64,000 bases of DNA from Arthrobacter globiformis (GTDB taxonomy: Bacteria; Actinomycetota; Actinomycetes; Actinomycetales; Micrococcaceae), in NCBI RefSeq assembly GCF_030818015.1, contig NZ_JAUSZX010000001.1, forward strand, positions 2,852,001 through 2,916,000. Direction: 5' to 3'. The notes below the pieces were generated by a model. It had not been told where the DNA came from. It saw only the letters and a program-made list of their open reading frames with translations, and searched no databases. Positions 24,389 through 33,398 of this stretch are shown in pieces. Position numbers and translations under genes: made by a program. The first letter of the stretch is position 1. Each line of letters begins with the position of its first letter.

Positions 24389-24889
24389 TCACCGCACGCG
24401 TAATGCGTGGGCGTCCGTGATGCGCTGCAGCTCGCCGTAGCTGATGGAGAACATGGAGTGATGGTCGCCGGCTCCGGCCCAGAGCGTTGGGTGCTCTTCG
24501 AGCGAGGCATCCAGCAGGGTGCGGATCTTGGCAGGATGGCCCACCGGCGCAACGCCGCCCACCTCCTGGCCGGTGTGGTGCAGCACGAAATCCGGGGCCG
24601 CGCGGCGGATCCGTCCGGTGCCCAGCTGGGAGGCGACCAGCCCGACGTCCACTTTCGCGGCGCCGCTGGCGAGGATCAGCAGGGGAGTACCGTCCACTTC
24701 GAACACCAGGCTGTTGGTGATTGCCGCAACGTCGCAGCCGAGCGCGTCAGCCGCGGCGGCCGCCGTCGGAACCGCACCGGGAAGAACCGTGACTGTGTCG
24801 CGGGCGCCTGCGGCGGTAAGAGCGCGGCGCACGTTGGCCACCGGGTCGGCAAGGATATCCGCACCCCGGTCGTCAGTAGCCTTGGGCAT
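24389..24889 (-). CDS. ybaK: YbaK/EbsC-type aminoacyl-tRNA deacylase
   Basis: A 166-residue trans-editing domain protein. The family Lys that binds the tRNA-linked aminoacyl group fits the segment LLILASGAAKVDVGLV, and VGHPAKIRTLLDASL with GAGDHHSMFSISYGEL complete the fold. These proteins hydrolyse Cys-tRNA(Pro), Ala-tRNA(Pro) or similar mischarged tRNAs; the exact target is not decided by sequence alone. I start at ATG 24889, which overlaps the SURF1 gene by 17 bases; a longer open frame upstream is SURF1 read out of frame. Confidence 0.85.
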   Translation of the reverse strand: MPKATDDRGADILADPVANVRRALTAAGARDTVTVLPGAVPTAAAAADALGCDVAAITNSLVFEVDGTPLLILASGAAKVDVGLVASQLGTGRIRRAAPDFVLHHTGQEVGGVAPVGHPAKIRTLLDASLEEHPTLWAGAGDHHSMFSISYGELQRITDAHALRVR

Positions 24890-25745
24890 CCAGGATCGCG
24901 TCTTCCTCTTCTTCAGCCGTCGGCCGCCTGCGCTTCCGGGGCGCCGGCGGACGACGGCGGGCTCCCGCGGCGGTGTGGGCAGGCTCGCCGTCCAACGCCT
25001 CGGCGTCCTCGGCATCCATCGCGGCGTTGCGTGCCTGCTGCCGGGCAGCGTAACCAAAGCCCACGAACATGAGGACGCCGAAGGCAAACCACTGCAGCGA
25101 GTAGGACAGGTGCGTTCCCTCGTCCACCGAGGGCATGGGGAACGGCTGTGGCATGTCGGCCACCGGTGGCGTCTCTGACGCGAGCTGCCCGTAGGCCCCT
25201 GTCAGGAGCGGATAGCCGAGCTCGGCGGCGTAAGTGGGCAGGTCAATGGAGGCGAGCTGGCCCTCCGGAGCGCCGCGCTGGAGCGTGGGTTCGCTGTGCT
25301 TGAGCCGCACTACTGCCGTGATCTGCCCGGACGGCGGCGCCGGAATGGAGTCCGGCCGGCCGGGGGTCTTGTTGCCGATCGGTAGCCAGCCGCGGTCAAT
25401 CACCACTGTCTCGCCCGACACGAGCTTGAACGGCACCACCACTTCATACCCGGGCTGCCCGTTCAGGGGCCGGTTACGAACGATCCGCTGCCCGTCGACG
25501 TCATAGCTGCCCTGGAGCTTGACCTGGGTCCATTCCCTGGACGGATCCAGCTGGTTGAATTCAGCGCGGGCCTGATCAAAGGTGATGGGAGTTGCCGAGT
25601 AATTCGACGTTACCCGCTGAATTTCCGCCAGGGTCTCCGCCCGGCGATCCATCTGCCAGCGGCCAAGGAACACGCAGCCGGTGGCGAAGATCGCGGCCAG
25701 CAGGAGGTAGCCCAGCCACTTGCTGGAAAACAGGAACTTGTACAT
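24873..25745 (-). CDS. SURF1-family cytochrome oxidase assembly protein
   Basis: A 290-residue membrane protein with the SURF1 layout: one helix near the N terminus (WLGYLLLAAIFATGCVFLG, then RWQMDRR, the family GxWQxxR motif), an extracytoplasmic domain containing RGWLPIG, and a second helix (QWFAFGVLMFVGFGY) near residue 215. A Lys/Arg- and acidic-rich cytoplasmic tail of about 60 residues follows and is longer than in E. coli-type homologues. SURF1 helps insert haem a into cytochrome c oxidase. It is the third gene in the run DUF3099, Cys/His protein, SURF1, YbaK. Confidence 0.88.
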   Translation of the reverse strand: MYKFLFSSKWLGYLLLAAIFATGCVFLGRWQMDRRAETLAEIQRVTSNYSATPITFDQARAEFNQLDPSREWTQVKLQGSYDVDGQRIVRNRPLNGQPGYEVVVPFKLVSGETVVIDRGWLPIGNKTPGRPDSIPAPPSGQITAVVRLKHSEPTLQRGAPEGQLASIDLPTYAAELGYPLLTGAYGQLASETPPVADMPQPFPMPSVDEGTHLSYSLQWFAFGVLMFVGFGYAARQQARNAAMDAEDAEALDGEPAHTAAGARRRPPAPRKRRRPTAEEEEDAILDAQGY

Positions 25746-26006
25746 TCAGCTGTTCCCGCCGGTCTCTGCGGCCTCGAGCGGCACGGTCTCCTTCCAAAGG
25801 CCGCGCGTCTGCAGGTAATCCTCCAGCCACGCCTTGTGCTCACCGCACGCCAGCCACACCTTGCGGCGGTCAGGCGTGTGGATCTTGGGATTGTTCCACA
25901 GCAGCTGCCAGGACGCGTCGGCCCGGCAGGCTTTGCGGGAGCACGTGGCCGCGGATGCCGGTCCGGCAAGATCACCGCTGCCGCCACCCAGGTTGAAAAT
26001 GTTCAT
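25746..26006 (-). CDS. Small Cys/His protein, possible zinc-binding
   Basis: An 86-residue conserved-looking protein with Cys22, Cys27, His43, Cys54 and His57. The C-x4-C and C-x2-H pairs (CSRKAC and CGEH) could bind one zinc. The middle stretch DASWQLLWNNPKIHTPDRRK has a high aromatic content. Its stop is directly followed by the SURF1 start and its start overlaps the DUF3099 stop by four bases, so it is part of the same operon. Function is not known; the link with SURF1 suggests a respiratory context, but that is only guilt by association. Confidence 0.65.
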   Translation of the reverse strand: MNIFNLGGGSGDLAGPASAATCSRKACRADASWQLLWNNPKIHTPDRRKVWLACGEHKAWLEDYLQTRGLWKETVPLEAAETGGNS

Positions 26007-26470
26007 GAAGCTTTCTGTCCCCGGCCGTCGTCGTCTTCTTCGTCATCAGCAATGAGTTCGCCCTGGAGCACCGCCGGTTCATCCGCGGTGTCGGCGCCTT
26101 CCGCAGTCCCGGAGTCGTCGGCCGCTCCCAGCTCGGCGTACGGCGTGTAATCGAGCAGCGCATCGCTGTGGATCTCCGCCTTGTCCGAACCGTTGGCGAT
26201 CACAACAGCGACCCACGGCAGGAATACCGCGCCCGCCACGGCAACCAACTTGAACCAGCCGTCCACCACGAAGATCAGGATCAGGCACACCATGCGGATA
26301 CCCATGGCGAGGGCGTACTTGATCATGCGCTCCCGCATGTCTTCGGAATGCGCTGCGGCGGCGTCCGTGATGCTGATTACTTCCGGATGGCCGGCGGCTG
26401 CTTCACGCTTCCCGGGCGTCTGCTGTCCGGGTTGGGGTTCAGTTGTCACGACTGTCTCATCACGCTCCAA
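26003..26470 (-). CDS. DUF3099 membrane protein
   Basis: A 155-residue actinobacterial protein. A cytoplasmic N-terminal region with EVISITDAAAAHSEDM (the DUF3099 entry motif) is followed by two transmembrane helices at about residues 53-90 (MVCLILIFVVDGWFKLVAVA, VFLPWVAVVIAN) and an acidic Asp/Glu-rich tail. Function is unknown. It is the first gene of the four-gene run to YbaK and diverges from fabG with 118 bases between them. Confidence 0.82.
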   Translation of the reverse strand: MERDETVVTTEPQPGQQTPGKREAAAGHPEVISITDAAAAHSEDMRERMIKYALAMGIRMVCLILIFVVDGWFKLVAVAGAVFLPWVAVVIANGSDKAEIHSDALLDYTPYAELGAADDSGTAEGADTADEPAVLQGELIADDEEDDDGRGQKAS

Positions 26471-26522
26471 TGGCTACCACAATTCTCTCACCATCCGAAG
26501 GTCGCTCCCAATCGGGCGATAA

Positions 26523-27314
<792 letters not shown>

Positions 27315-27340
27315 GCCGCCTCTGGCGCCAACAATATCAA

Positions 27341-27396
27341 CGGGCGGGCCGGCACCTTCTTTGTCGCGTTCCGACAAAGGAAACCGGCGCGCCCGC
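27341..27396 (+). terminator. Long two-tier hairpin after fabG
   Basis: The inner stem CTTTGTCG/CGACAAAG (27359-27366 with 27372-27379) has a five-base loop. An outer G/C stem pairs CGGGCGGGCCGG (27341-27352) with the stretch CCGGCGCGCCCG ending near 27395, with one bulged base. There is no T-run. It lies 27 bases after the fabG stop and could end or stabilise the fabG transcript. Confidence 0.5.
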
Positions 27397-27470
27397 TGGC
27401 ATGATGGAATGCAGGCCATCAGCTATTAGACGTTTTGAACAAAGATAAAGCTTTAGACAAGGGAGCCCAC

Positions 27471-28223
27471 ATGGGACAGCTGGACAACAAGACAGCCATC
27501 GTCACCGGTTCTTCGCGCGGCATCGGCGCCGAAGTTGCCAAGATCCTCGCCGGCGAGGGCGCCGCCGTCGTCGTTAACTACCGCCAGAAGGCGCCGCGCG
27601 CCAACAAAGTGGTGGCAGGAATCGAGGCCGACGGCGGCCGTGCAGTTGCCGTTGGCGCGGACCTGACCACCCTCGAAGGCGTGCAGGCGCTGGCCAGCGC
27701 CGCCATGGAAAACTTCGGCTCGCTCGACGTCCTGGTCCTCAACGCCTCGGGCGGCATGGAAACCGGCATGGAGGAGGGCTACGCCCTCAAGCTCAACCGC
27801 GACGCCCAGGTCAACATGCTCAACGCCGCCGTGCCCCTCATGAAGGAAGGCTCCCGGGTCGTCTTCGTGACCAGCCACCAGGCCCACTTCATCAACTCGG
27901 TCGCCACCATGCCCGAGTACGAGCCTGTTGCCCGCAGCAAGCGCGCCGGTGAAGACGCCCTGCGCGAGCTCCTGCCGAACCTTGCGGACAAGGGCATCTC
28001 CCTGGTGGTCGTGTCCGGCGACATGATCGAGGGAACCGTAACCGCCACGCTGTTGGACCGTTCAAACCCGGGCGCCATCGAGGCCCGCCGCGCCGAGGCC
28101 GGCAAGCTGTACTCCGTCGAGGAGTTCGCCGCAGTGGTTGCCAGCATGGCCACCGCGGATGTCGAGTCCGGCCACACGGAATACGCCGGCGGCGCGGACT
28201 ACTTCGGCAAGAACGCCGGCTAG
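27471..28223 (+). CDS. SDR family protein with displaced catalytic tyrosine
   Basis: A 250-residue short-chain dehydrogenase-like protein. TGSSRGIG (12-19) is an intact NAD(P)-binding motif and NASGG at 91-95 replaces the usual NNAG. Ser135 lies in VTSHQAH. At the position of the YxxxK motif the sequence is V153-A-R-S-K157, with the nearest Tyr at 150 (PEYEPVARSK), so the canonical Tyr is absent or displaced by three residues. GGGAG precedes ATG 27471; TTG 27435 is an alternative start. The rest of the fold, including the GADYFGK end, is complete. The activity is therefore uncertain. Confidence 0.82.
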   Translation: MGQLDNKTAIVTGSSRGIGAEVAKILAGEGAAVVVNYRQKAPRANKVVAGIEADGGRAVAVGADLTTLEGVQALASAAMENFGSLDVLVLNASGGMETGMEEGYALKLNRDAQVNMLNAAVPLMKEGSRVVFVTSHQAHFINSVATMPEYEPVARSKRAGEDALRELLPNLADKGISLVVVSGDMIEGTVTATLLDRSNPGAIEARRAEAGKLYSVEEFAAVVASMATADVESGHTEYAGGADYFGKNAG

Positions 28224-28261
28224 TCACTCTCTCCGCGGGTGCCTGACGCGGTTCCTTGACA

Positions 28262-28293
28262 CGAAGGCCCGGTGCAACAGCGCCGGGCCTTCG
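28262..28293 (+). terminator. Stem-loop terminator after the SDR gene
   Basis: CGAAGGCCCGG (28262-28272) pairs perfectly with CCGGGCCTTCG (28283-28293) around a ten-base loop. It is 38 bases after the stop and ends with only a weak T stretch, as is usual for actinobacterial terminators. Confidence 0.7.
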
Positions 28294-28368
28294 CTGCCCC
28301 GGCGCTAGCACCCAAATCAGGCCGCGCAGGCGTTGTCCGGGCGGCCCGGGGCGCCTAGGGTCATAGCC

Positions 28369-29229
28369 ATGGCAGAGGATGCAGCAGTAACGAAGCGGAG
28401 CTATCCGGCCGGCGTGCCGTGCTGGGTGGACAGCCAGCAGCCCGACGTGGAAGCAGCCTTGAGGTTCTACGGGGGACTGTTCGGTTGGGAGTTCTACGCC
28501 GGTTCGGCGCCGCCCGGGGAAACTGGCAGTTACGCGGTCGCCCGGCTCGGCGGCCAGGAGACGGGCGCCATCACCGGTTTCGGCGCCGGCATCCACGGCG
28601 TCCCCGCCTGGAACACGTACATCGCGGTCGAGGATGCGGACGCCGCGGTTCGTCACCTGCTCTCGGCGGGTGCAACCCTGAAATCGGCTCCTGCCGATAC
28701 GGGCGTTGGAGGCGTGCGGGCCGCGCTGGCCGATCCAGAGGGAGCCGAGTTCCGCATCTGGCAGCCCGGGGAGCGGCCGGGCGCCCAGGCGGTCAACCTG
28801 CCGGGTGGCTGGAACTTCAGCGACCTCCACACAGCGGACACGGATGCTGCCGCGGACTTCTACGCCAGGGCCTTCGGCTGGCAGTTCGACCGCCTTGACT
28901 TCGGCATCATGATCCGCCGCCCCGGGTACGGCGACCATCTGGAGGCAACCATCGACCCCGGCATCAGGACCCGGCAATCGGGTGACGCGGTCCCGGCCGG
29001 CTTCGAGGACGCAGTGGGCTGGCTTGCACCGGTGGCCCCGGGCGAGCGGCCGCACTGGCATGTCACCTTCACCGTGGCGGACCGGGACCGGGCGGTCCAG
29101 GAGGCAGAGCGCCTCGGCGGCCACGTCCTGGGGCAGGACGACACCGAGTGGACACGGACCGCCCTGATCAGGGACCCCGGCGGGGCTGTTTTCACCGCAA
29201 GCCAGTTCACTCCGCCGTCGGGCTTCTAG
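28369..29229 (+). CDS. Two-domain VOC (glyoxalase-like) protein
   Basis: A 286-residue protein made of two VOC modules. The first (residues 12-125) begins GVPCWVDSQQPDVEAALRFY and the second (residues 140-275) begins NFSDLHTADTDAAADFYARA. Each module carries the GLFGW or AFGWQF aromatic turn seen in the family found beside antibiotic-resistance or hydroxylase genes. Acidic and His metal ligands are only partly conserved. The substrate is unknown. It converges with serB, with ten bases between the stops. Confidence 0.8.
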   Translation: MAEDAAVTKRSYPAGVPCWVDSQQPDVEAALRFYGGLFGWEFYAGSAPPGETGSYAVARLGGQETGAITGFGAGIHGVPAWNTYIAVEDADAAVRHLLSAGATLKSAPADTGVGGVRAALADPEGAEFRIWQPGERPGAQAVNLPGGWNFSDLHTADTDAAADFYARAFGWQFDRLDFGIMIRRPGYGDHLEATIDPGIRTRQSGDAVPAGFEDAVGWLAPVAPGERPHWHVTFTVADRDRAVQEAERLGGHVLGQDDTEWTRTALIRDPGGAVFTASQFTPPSGF

Positions 29230-29239
29230 TTCCGGTCGT

Positions 29240-30145
29240 TCAGACTCCAGCGATGTGCCGCACCGCGTCGAGGTACGGCATGTTGATGGCGGCGTCGGCC
29301 ACGGCGCGGACGGCGGGCTTGGCGTTGAAAGCCACCCCGATCCCCGCGGCGCCGAGCATGTCCAGGTCGTTCGCGCCGTCGCCCACCGCGATGGTGTGCT
29401 CCAGCGCGATGCCCTCGGCGGCTGCCCATTCGCGGAGGTATTTTTCCTTGGCGGCGCGGTCGATCACGGCGCCGAGGACCTTGCCGGTCAGGGCCCCGTC
29501 AACGATCTCCAGCTCGTTGGCGATCCAGTAGTCCATGCCGAGGTCCTCGGCGATGGGGCGCAGGATCTGGTTGAAGCCGCCGGACACCACCGCCACGGCA
29601 TGGCCTGCGGCCTTGAACGCGGCCACCAGCTCGGCAGCTCCTTCGCTCAGCTTCACTTCCGCGCGGACGGAGTCGACGACGGCAGCCGGCAGCCCTGCGA
29701 GGACGGCCACGCGGGCGTGCAGGCTTTGCGCGAAGTCGAGTTCACCGCGCATAGCGGCTTCCGTGACGGCCGCGACTTCGTCGCGCTTTCCGGCGTAGGC
29801 GGCGAGGAGTTCGATGACCTCCTGCTGGATGAGGGTGGAGTCGACGTCCATGACGAGCAGTTTGCGCTGCGCCCTCCGCAGTTCCGCGGGGACGATGGCC
29901 GTGTCCACGCCGGTGCGCTCCGCGTTTTCCTTCGCGGCGGCAATCGTGTGCCGCAGGCCGGCGATGTCTGCGACGGAGCCCGAAGGCACGGAAAAGTCCA
30001 CGGTGCAGACGTCGAAGCGTCCGTCCCCTGTGCTGGAGGCCTCTTTGAAGGTGGCGCCGGAGTCCGCCAGCAGTGACCGCAGGTTTTCCGGTTCCGAGGG
30101 GGACAGTTTCAGGCCATAGCTGACCGCAGTCACGTTCGAAGTCAT
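29240..30145 (-). CDS. serB: Phosphoserine phosphatase SerB
   Basis: A 301-residue HAD-superfamily enzyme catalysing the last step of serine synthesis. HAD motif I is VMDVDSTLIQQ (nucleophile Asp), motif II is VVSGGFN, and motif IV is GDGANDLDMLG; the lid Arg segment ELDFAQSLHARVAVL is also present. The first 85 residues form an ACT-like regulatory domain (ENLRSLLADSGATF region), as in SerB2-type proteins. ATG 30145 is chosen because the open frame beyond it is antisense to non-coding DNA. No ribosome binding site is visible; see the -10 element at 30153. Confidence 0.92.
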   Translation of the reverse strand: MTSNVTAVSYGLKLSPSEPENLRSLLADSGATFKEASSTGDGRFDVCTVDFSVPSGSVADIAGLRHTIAAAKENAERTGVDTAIVPAELRRAQRKLLVMDVDSTLIQQEVIELLAAYAGKRDEVAAVTEAAMRGELDFAQSLHARVAVLAGLPAAVVDSVRAEVKLSEGAAELVAAFKAAGHAVAVVSGGFNQILRPIAEDLGMDYWIANELEIVDGALTGKVLGAVIDRAAKEKYLREWAAAEGIALEHTIAVGDGANDLDMLGAAGIGVAFNAKPAVRAVADAAINMPYLDAVRHIAGV

Positions 30146-30152
30146 GGCTGCA

Positions 30153-30158
30153 ATCTTA
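30153..30158 (-). promoter_or_regulatory. -10 element for a probably leaderless serB mRNA
   Basis: On the minus strand TAAGAT fits the actinobacterial TANNNT -10 pattern and ends seven bases before the A of the serB ATG. Transcription would then begin at or next to the start codon, which explains why no ribosome binding site is present. The -35 region is not recognisable. Confidence 0.45.
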
Positions 30159-30313
30159 TCCAGCGCAGCGCCGCCTCCCGAATCCGTTCGGCATCCAGCC
30201 ATGGCATCCGCGGCTGGCATGCGCTGCCTGGCATCCAGTGCATAGCGGCGGCCCCCAGCCGGCTCCCAGCAAACGTCCGGCCAACCGGGAGGCCGGTCGG
30301 GCAGAATGGTCCG

Positions 30314-31024
30314 ATGCTCTTTGCCCTGATTGCCCGCCTGCGCCCGACGCCCCTGCTGAGGGCGCCGCGGGAGGTGCTTTTTTGCTGGGCCGGGGCTCTC
30401 CTGGTGGCCGGTGACGCTGTTTTCTGGCTCATGTTCGCTGCCGTCCAGTCTGACTCGGGGCTGGCGGCGATGGACGTTCCTGTGCACAGCCTGATAGTGG
30501 ATTCGCGCAATCCTGCCGCCACGGCGTTGTTGGCGGCAGTGACCACCGTGACATCGCCGGAAATGCTGGGCGTCATCGGCGCGGCGTTTGCCCTGGCGTG
30601 GGCTGTCTGGAAGCGCGAGTTGTGGCGCCCGGCCGTGCTCATGGGGGCCATACTGTTGGCCGTGGTGCTGACCACCCTCATCAAGCAATTCGTCAGCCGG
30701 TCCCGCCCGCCCGCTTCTGATTTCCTGCTCGGCCCGGATGACGCCCTCTCGTTTCCCTCGGGGCACACGGTGGGGATCGGCGTGTTCACGGTTGTGCTCG
30801 CCTACCTCGTATTGTCACGGTCGGGGACGCGTACGACGGCGGTGCTTGGGTTCTCCGCGGCCTTTGCAGTCACAGCGCTGGTTGGCTTAAGCCGCCTGTA
30901 TTTGGGCTACCACTGGCTTACCGACATCGTGGCTTCCTTCGGGGTGGCGCTGGCTGTTGCAGCGGTTGCGGTGTTCACGGACGCAGCCCGGCACGGTTCT
31001 TCGAAGAACCGTGCCAAGACTTAA
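30314..31024 (+). CDS. PAP2-family membrane phosphatase
   Basis: A 236-residue membrane protein with about six helices and the three phosphatidic-acid-phosphatase motifs: KQFVSRSRPP (motif 1), SFPSGHTVG (motif 2) and SRLYLGYHWLTDI (motif 3), which provide the catalytic His pair on the outer face of the membrane. Related enzymes remove phosphate from undecaprenyl pyrophosphate or phosphatidic acid. Its last codons contain a perfect 26-bp palindrome. It converges with the CDF gene with 13 bases between stops. Confidence 0.87.
   Translation: MLFALIARLRPTPLLRAPREVLFCWAGALLVAGDAVFWLMFAAVQSDSGLAAMDVPVHSLIVDSRNPAATALLAAVTTVTSPEMLGVIGAAFALAWAVWKRELWRPAVLMGAILLAVVLTTLIKQFVSRSRPPASDFLLGPDDALSFPSGHTVGIGVFTVVLAYLVLSRSGTRTTAVLGFSAAFAVTALVGLSRLYLGYHWLTDIVASFGVALAVAAVAVFTDAARHGSSKNRAKT
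30990..31015. terminator. Perfect 26-bp palindrome overlapping the PAP2 stop region
   Basis: GGCACGGTTC (30990-30999) and GAACCGTGCC (31006-31015) enclose TTCGAA, and the whole 26 bases are self-complementary. It lies in the last codons of the PAP2 gene (Arg-His-Gly-Ser-Ser-Lys-Asn-Arg-Ala) and 23 bases before the end of the convergent CDF gene. It can act as a terminator in both directions. Confidence 0.6.
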
Positions 31025-31037
31025 GAACCCATGAAGG

Positions 31038-32144
31038 CTAGGACGCTCGGGTACCTGCAGCCGTCGGCGTCAGCACCATCTCGTCGAGTTTGGGCAGGGC
31101 GTGGCGGAGCCGGTGCCTCGCCTCGTGCAGGGTCTGTTCAGCCAGCCAAAGACTGGCGTCGTCGTCTAGGGCGATGGTCGCCGCGCCTTGGAGGCGGTGC
31201 CCCACCCACCGCAGCTGCACGCGCTTGACGTCAAAGACGCCAGGCGTGCCCTCAAGCGTGCGGCGGGCGCGGTCCACGAGTTCGGGCTCGATGCCGTCCA
31301 TCAGCCGGCGGCCGATGCTGCGGACAGTTCCCCAGAGCAGGATGATGATGGCCGCCGAGATCAGCAGGCCAACAATCGGGTCCGCCAGTGGGAAGCCGAG
31401 CATGACGCCGCCGGCGCCGAGCACTACGGCCAGGGATGTGAAGCCATCCATCCGCGCATGAACGCCGTCGGCCACCAGCGCAGCCGAGCCGATCCGGCGC
31501 CCGATCCTGATGCGGTACATCGCCACTGCCTCGTTTCCGGCAAAGCCGATCAGCCCTGCGCCCATGACCCAGCCCAGATTCTGGGGCACCTGCGGGTGGA
31601 TCAGCCGTTCCGCCGACTGCCAGGCAGCCATTACTGCCGAAAGAGCGACGACGGCCACGATGAACAGCCCTGCCAGATCCTCCGCCCGGCCGAAGCCATA
31701 GGTGTAGCGGCGGGTGGCCGCGCGGCGCCCCAGGACGAACGCCACCCACAGGGGAACGGCGGTCAGGGCGTCGGAAAAGTTGTGAATCGTGTCGGCCAGC
31801 AAGGCAACCGAGCTGCTCACCAGGACGACCAGGAACTGCAGGACGGTCGTCCCGAGCAGCATGAACAGGCTGATTTTCAGCGCCCTGATGCCCTGCGCGC
31901 TGGCCTCCAGGGCATCATCAACCGAGTCGGCCGCGTCATGGGTGTGCGGGACGAACAGCTCGAAAAGCCAGCCCTTGAGCCCCTTGTGATGCGTGTGCCC
32001 GTGGCCGTGTGGGTGATGCCCCTCATGCTCGTGGCCGTGGCCATGTGCGTCATCGTGCCTGTGATCGTGCGAGTGGTCGTGCCGGTGGTGGTCCGGTGCG
32101 CTTCCGCCCGCTGGCACTCCGGTGGTCCGAGTCCGGTCGCTCAT
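31038..32144 (-). CDS. Cation diffusion facilitator (zinc/cobalt efflux), His-rich
   Basis: A 368-residue CDF-family metal:proton antiporter. The first 55 residues are very His/Asp-rich (DHSHDHRHDDAHGHGHEH and a second block HHPHGHGHTHH), a cytosolic metal-loading tail. Six transmembrane helices follow, with transport-site motifs DTIHNFSDAL in helix 2 and DGVHARMDGF in helix 5 (HxxxD twice, the zinc type). A cytoplasmic domain ends the protein. It overlaps the ArsR-type regulator by four bases and is presumably controlled by it. Confidence 0.92.
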   Translation of the reverse strand: MSDRTRTTGVPAGGSAPDHHRHDHSHDHRHDDAHGHGHEHEGHHPHGHGHTHHKGLKGWLFELFVPHTHDAADSVDDALEASAQGIRALKISLFMLLGTTVLQFLVVLVSSSVALLADTIHNFSDALTAVPLWVAFVLGRRAATRRYTYGFGRAEDLAGLFIVAVVALSAVMAAWQSAERLIHPQVPQNLGWVMGAGLIGFAGNEAVAMYRIRIGRRIGSAALVADGVHARMDGFTSLAVVLGAGGVMLGFPLADPIVGLLISAAIIILLWGTVRSIGRRLMDGIEPELVDRARRTLEGTPGVFDVKRVQLRWVGHRLQGAATIALDDDASLWLAEQTLHEARHRLRHALPKLDEMVLTPTAAGTRAS

Positions 32145-32503
32145 GATGCGGTTCCCTTCATGCGGTGGTGGGCAGGCTGCCCGCCGAGCGCATGTTCGGC
32201 CTGGAAGATTGCATCAGCAACGAGCTGGCGTGCGTGCTCGTTTTCGAGCCGGTAGAGGACCCTGGTCCCGTCCTGGCGCGTGGAAACCATGCGCGCTAGC
32301 CGCATTTTGGCCAGGTGCTGGGACACGGCCGCCGGTGACTTTCCCACCGCCTCGGCCAAAGCCCCCACGGCCATCTCACCCTCGCGCAAGGCCAGGATGA
32401 TCCGCACCCTTGTGGCGTCTGCCAGCATGGCGAAAATCTCCACCGCGAGCTCCACGTACTGGCTGTCGACGTCGAGCCCGCAAGCCTGCTTATCTGCGTT
32501 CAT
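32141..32503 (-). CDS. ArsR/SmtB-family metal-sensing repressor
   Basis: A 120-residue winged-helix repressor with the helix-turn-helix MAVGALAEAVGKSPAAVSQHL and the wing DGTRVLYRLEN. The C-terminal helix has ENEHARQLVADAIFQAEHA, where the acidic-x-His and AEH residues match the alpha-5 zinc site of SmtB/CzrA proteins; there is no Cys pair in the recognition helix, so arsenic sensing is unlikely. One Cys occurs near the N terminus. ATG 32503 and ATG 32509 are both possible. Direct TTCATAC repeats at 32499-32505 and 32515-32521 overlap the start and may be operator half sites. It is the first gene of an operon with the CDF pump. Confidence 0.88.
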   Translation of the reverse strand: MNADKQACGLDVDSQYVELAVEIFAMLADATRVRIILALREGEMAVGALAEAVGKSPAAVSQHLAKMRLARMVSTRQDGTRVLYRLENEHARQLVADAIFQAEHALGGQPAHHRMKGTAS

Positions 32504-32594
32504 ACGCATATCTTTTCATACAGGCGGACGGTCCACTGGCGGCCGTCGGTACCGGTTATCAGTCGGGACGTGTTTTGTCCTAGTGTCTACTTCT

Positions 32595-33380
<786 letters not shown>

Positions 33381-33398
33381 CGGAGCGGCCGGCACAGC

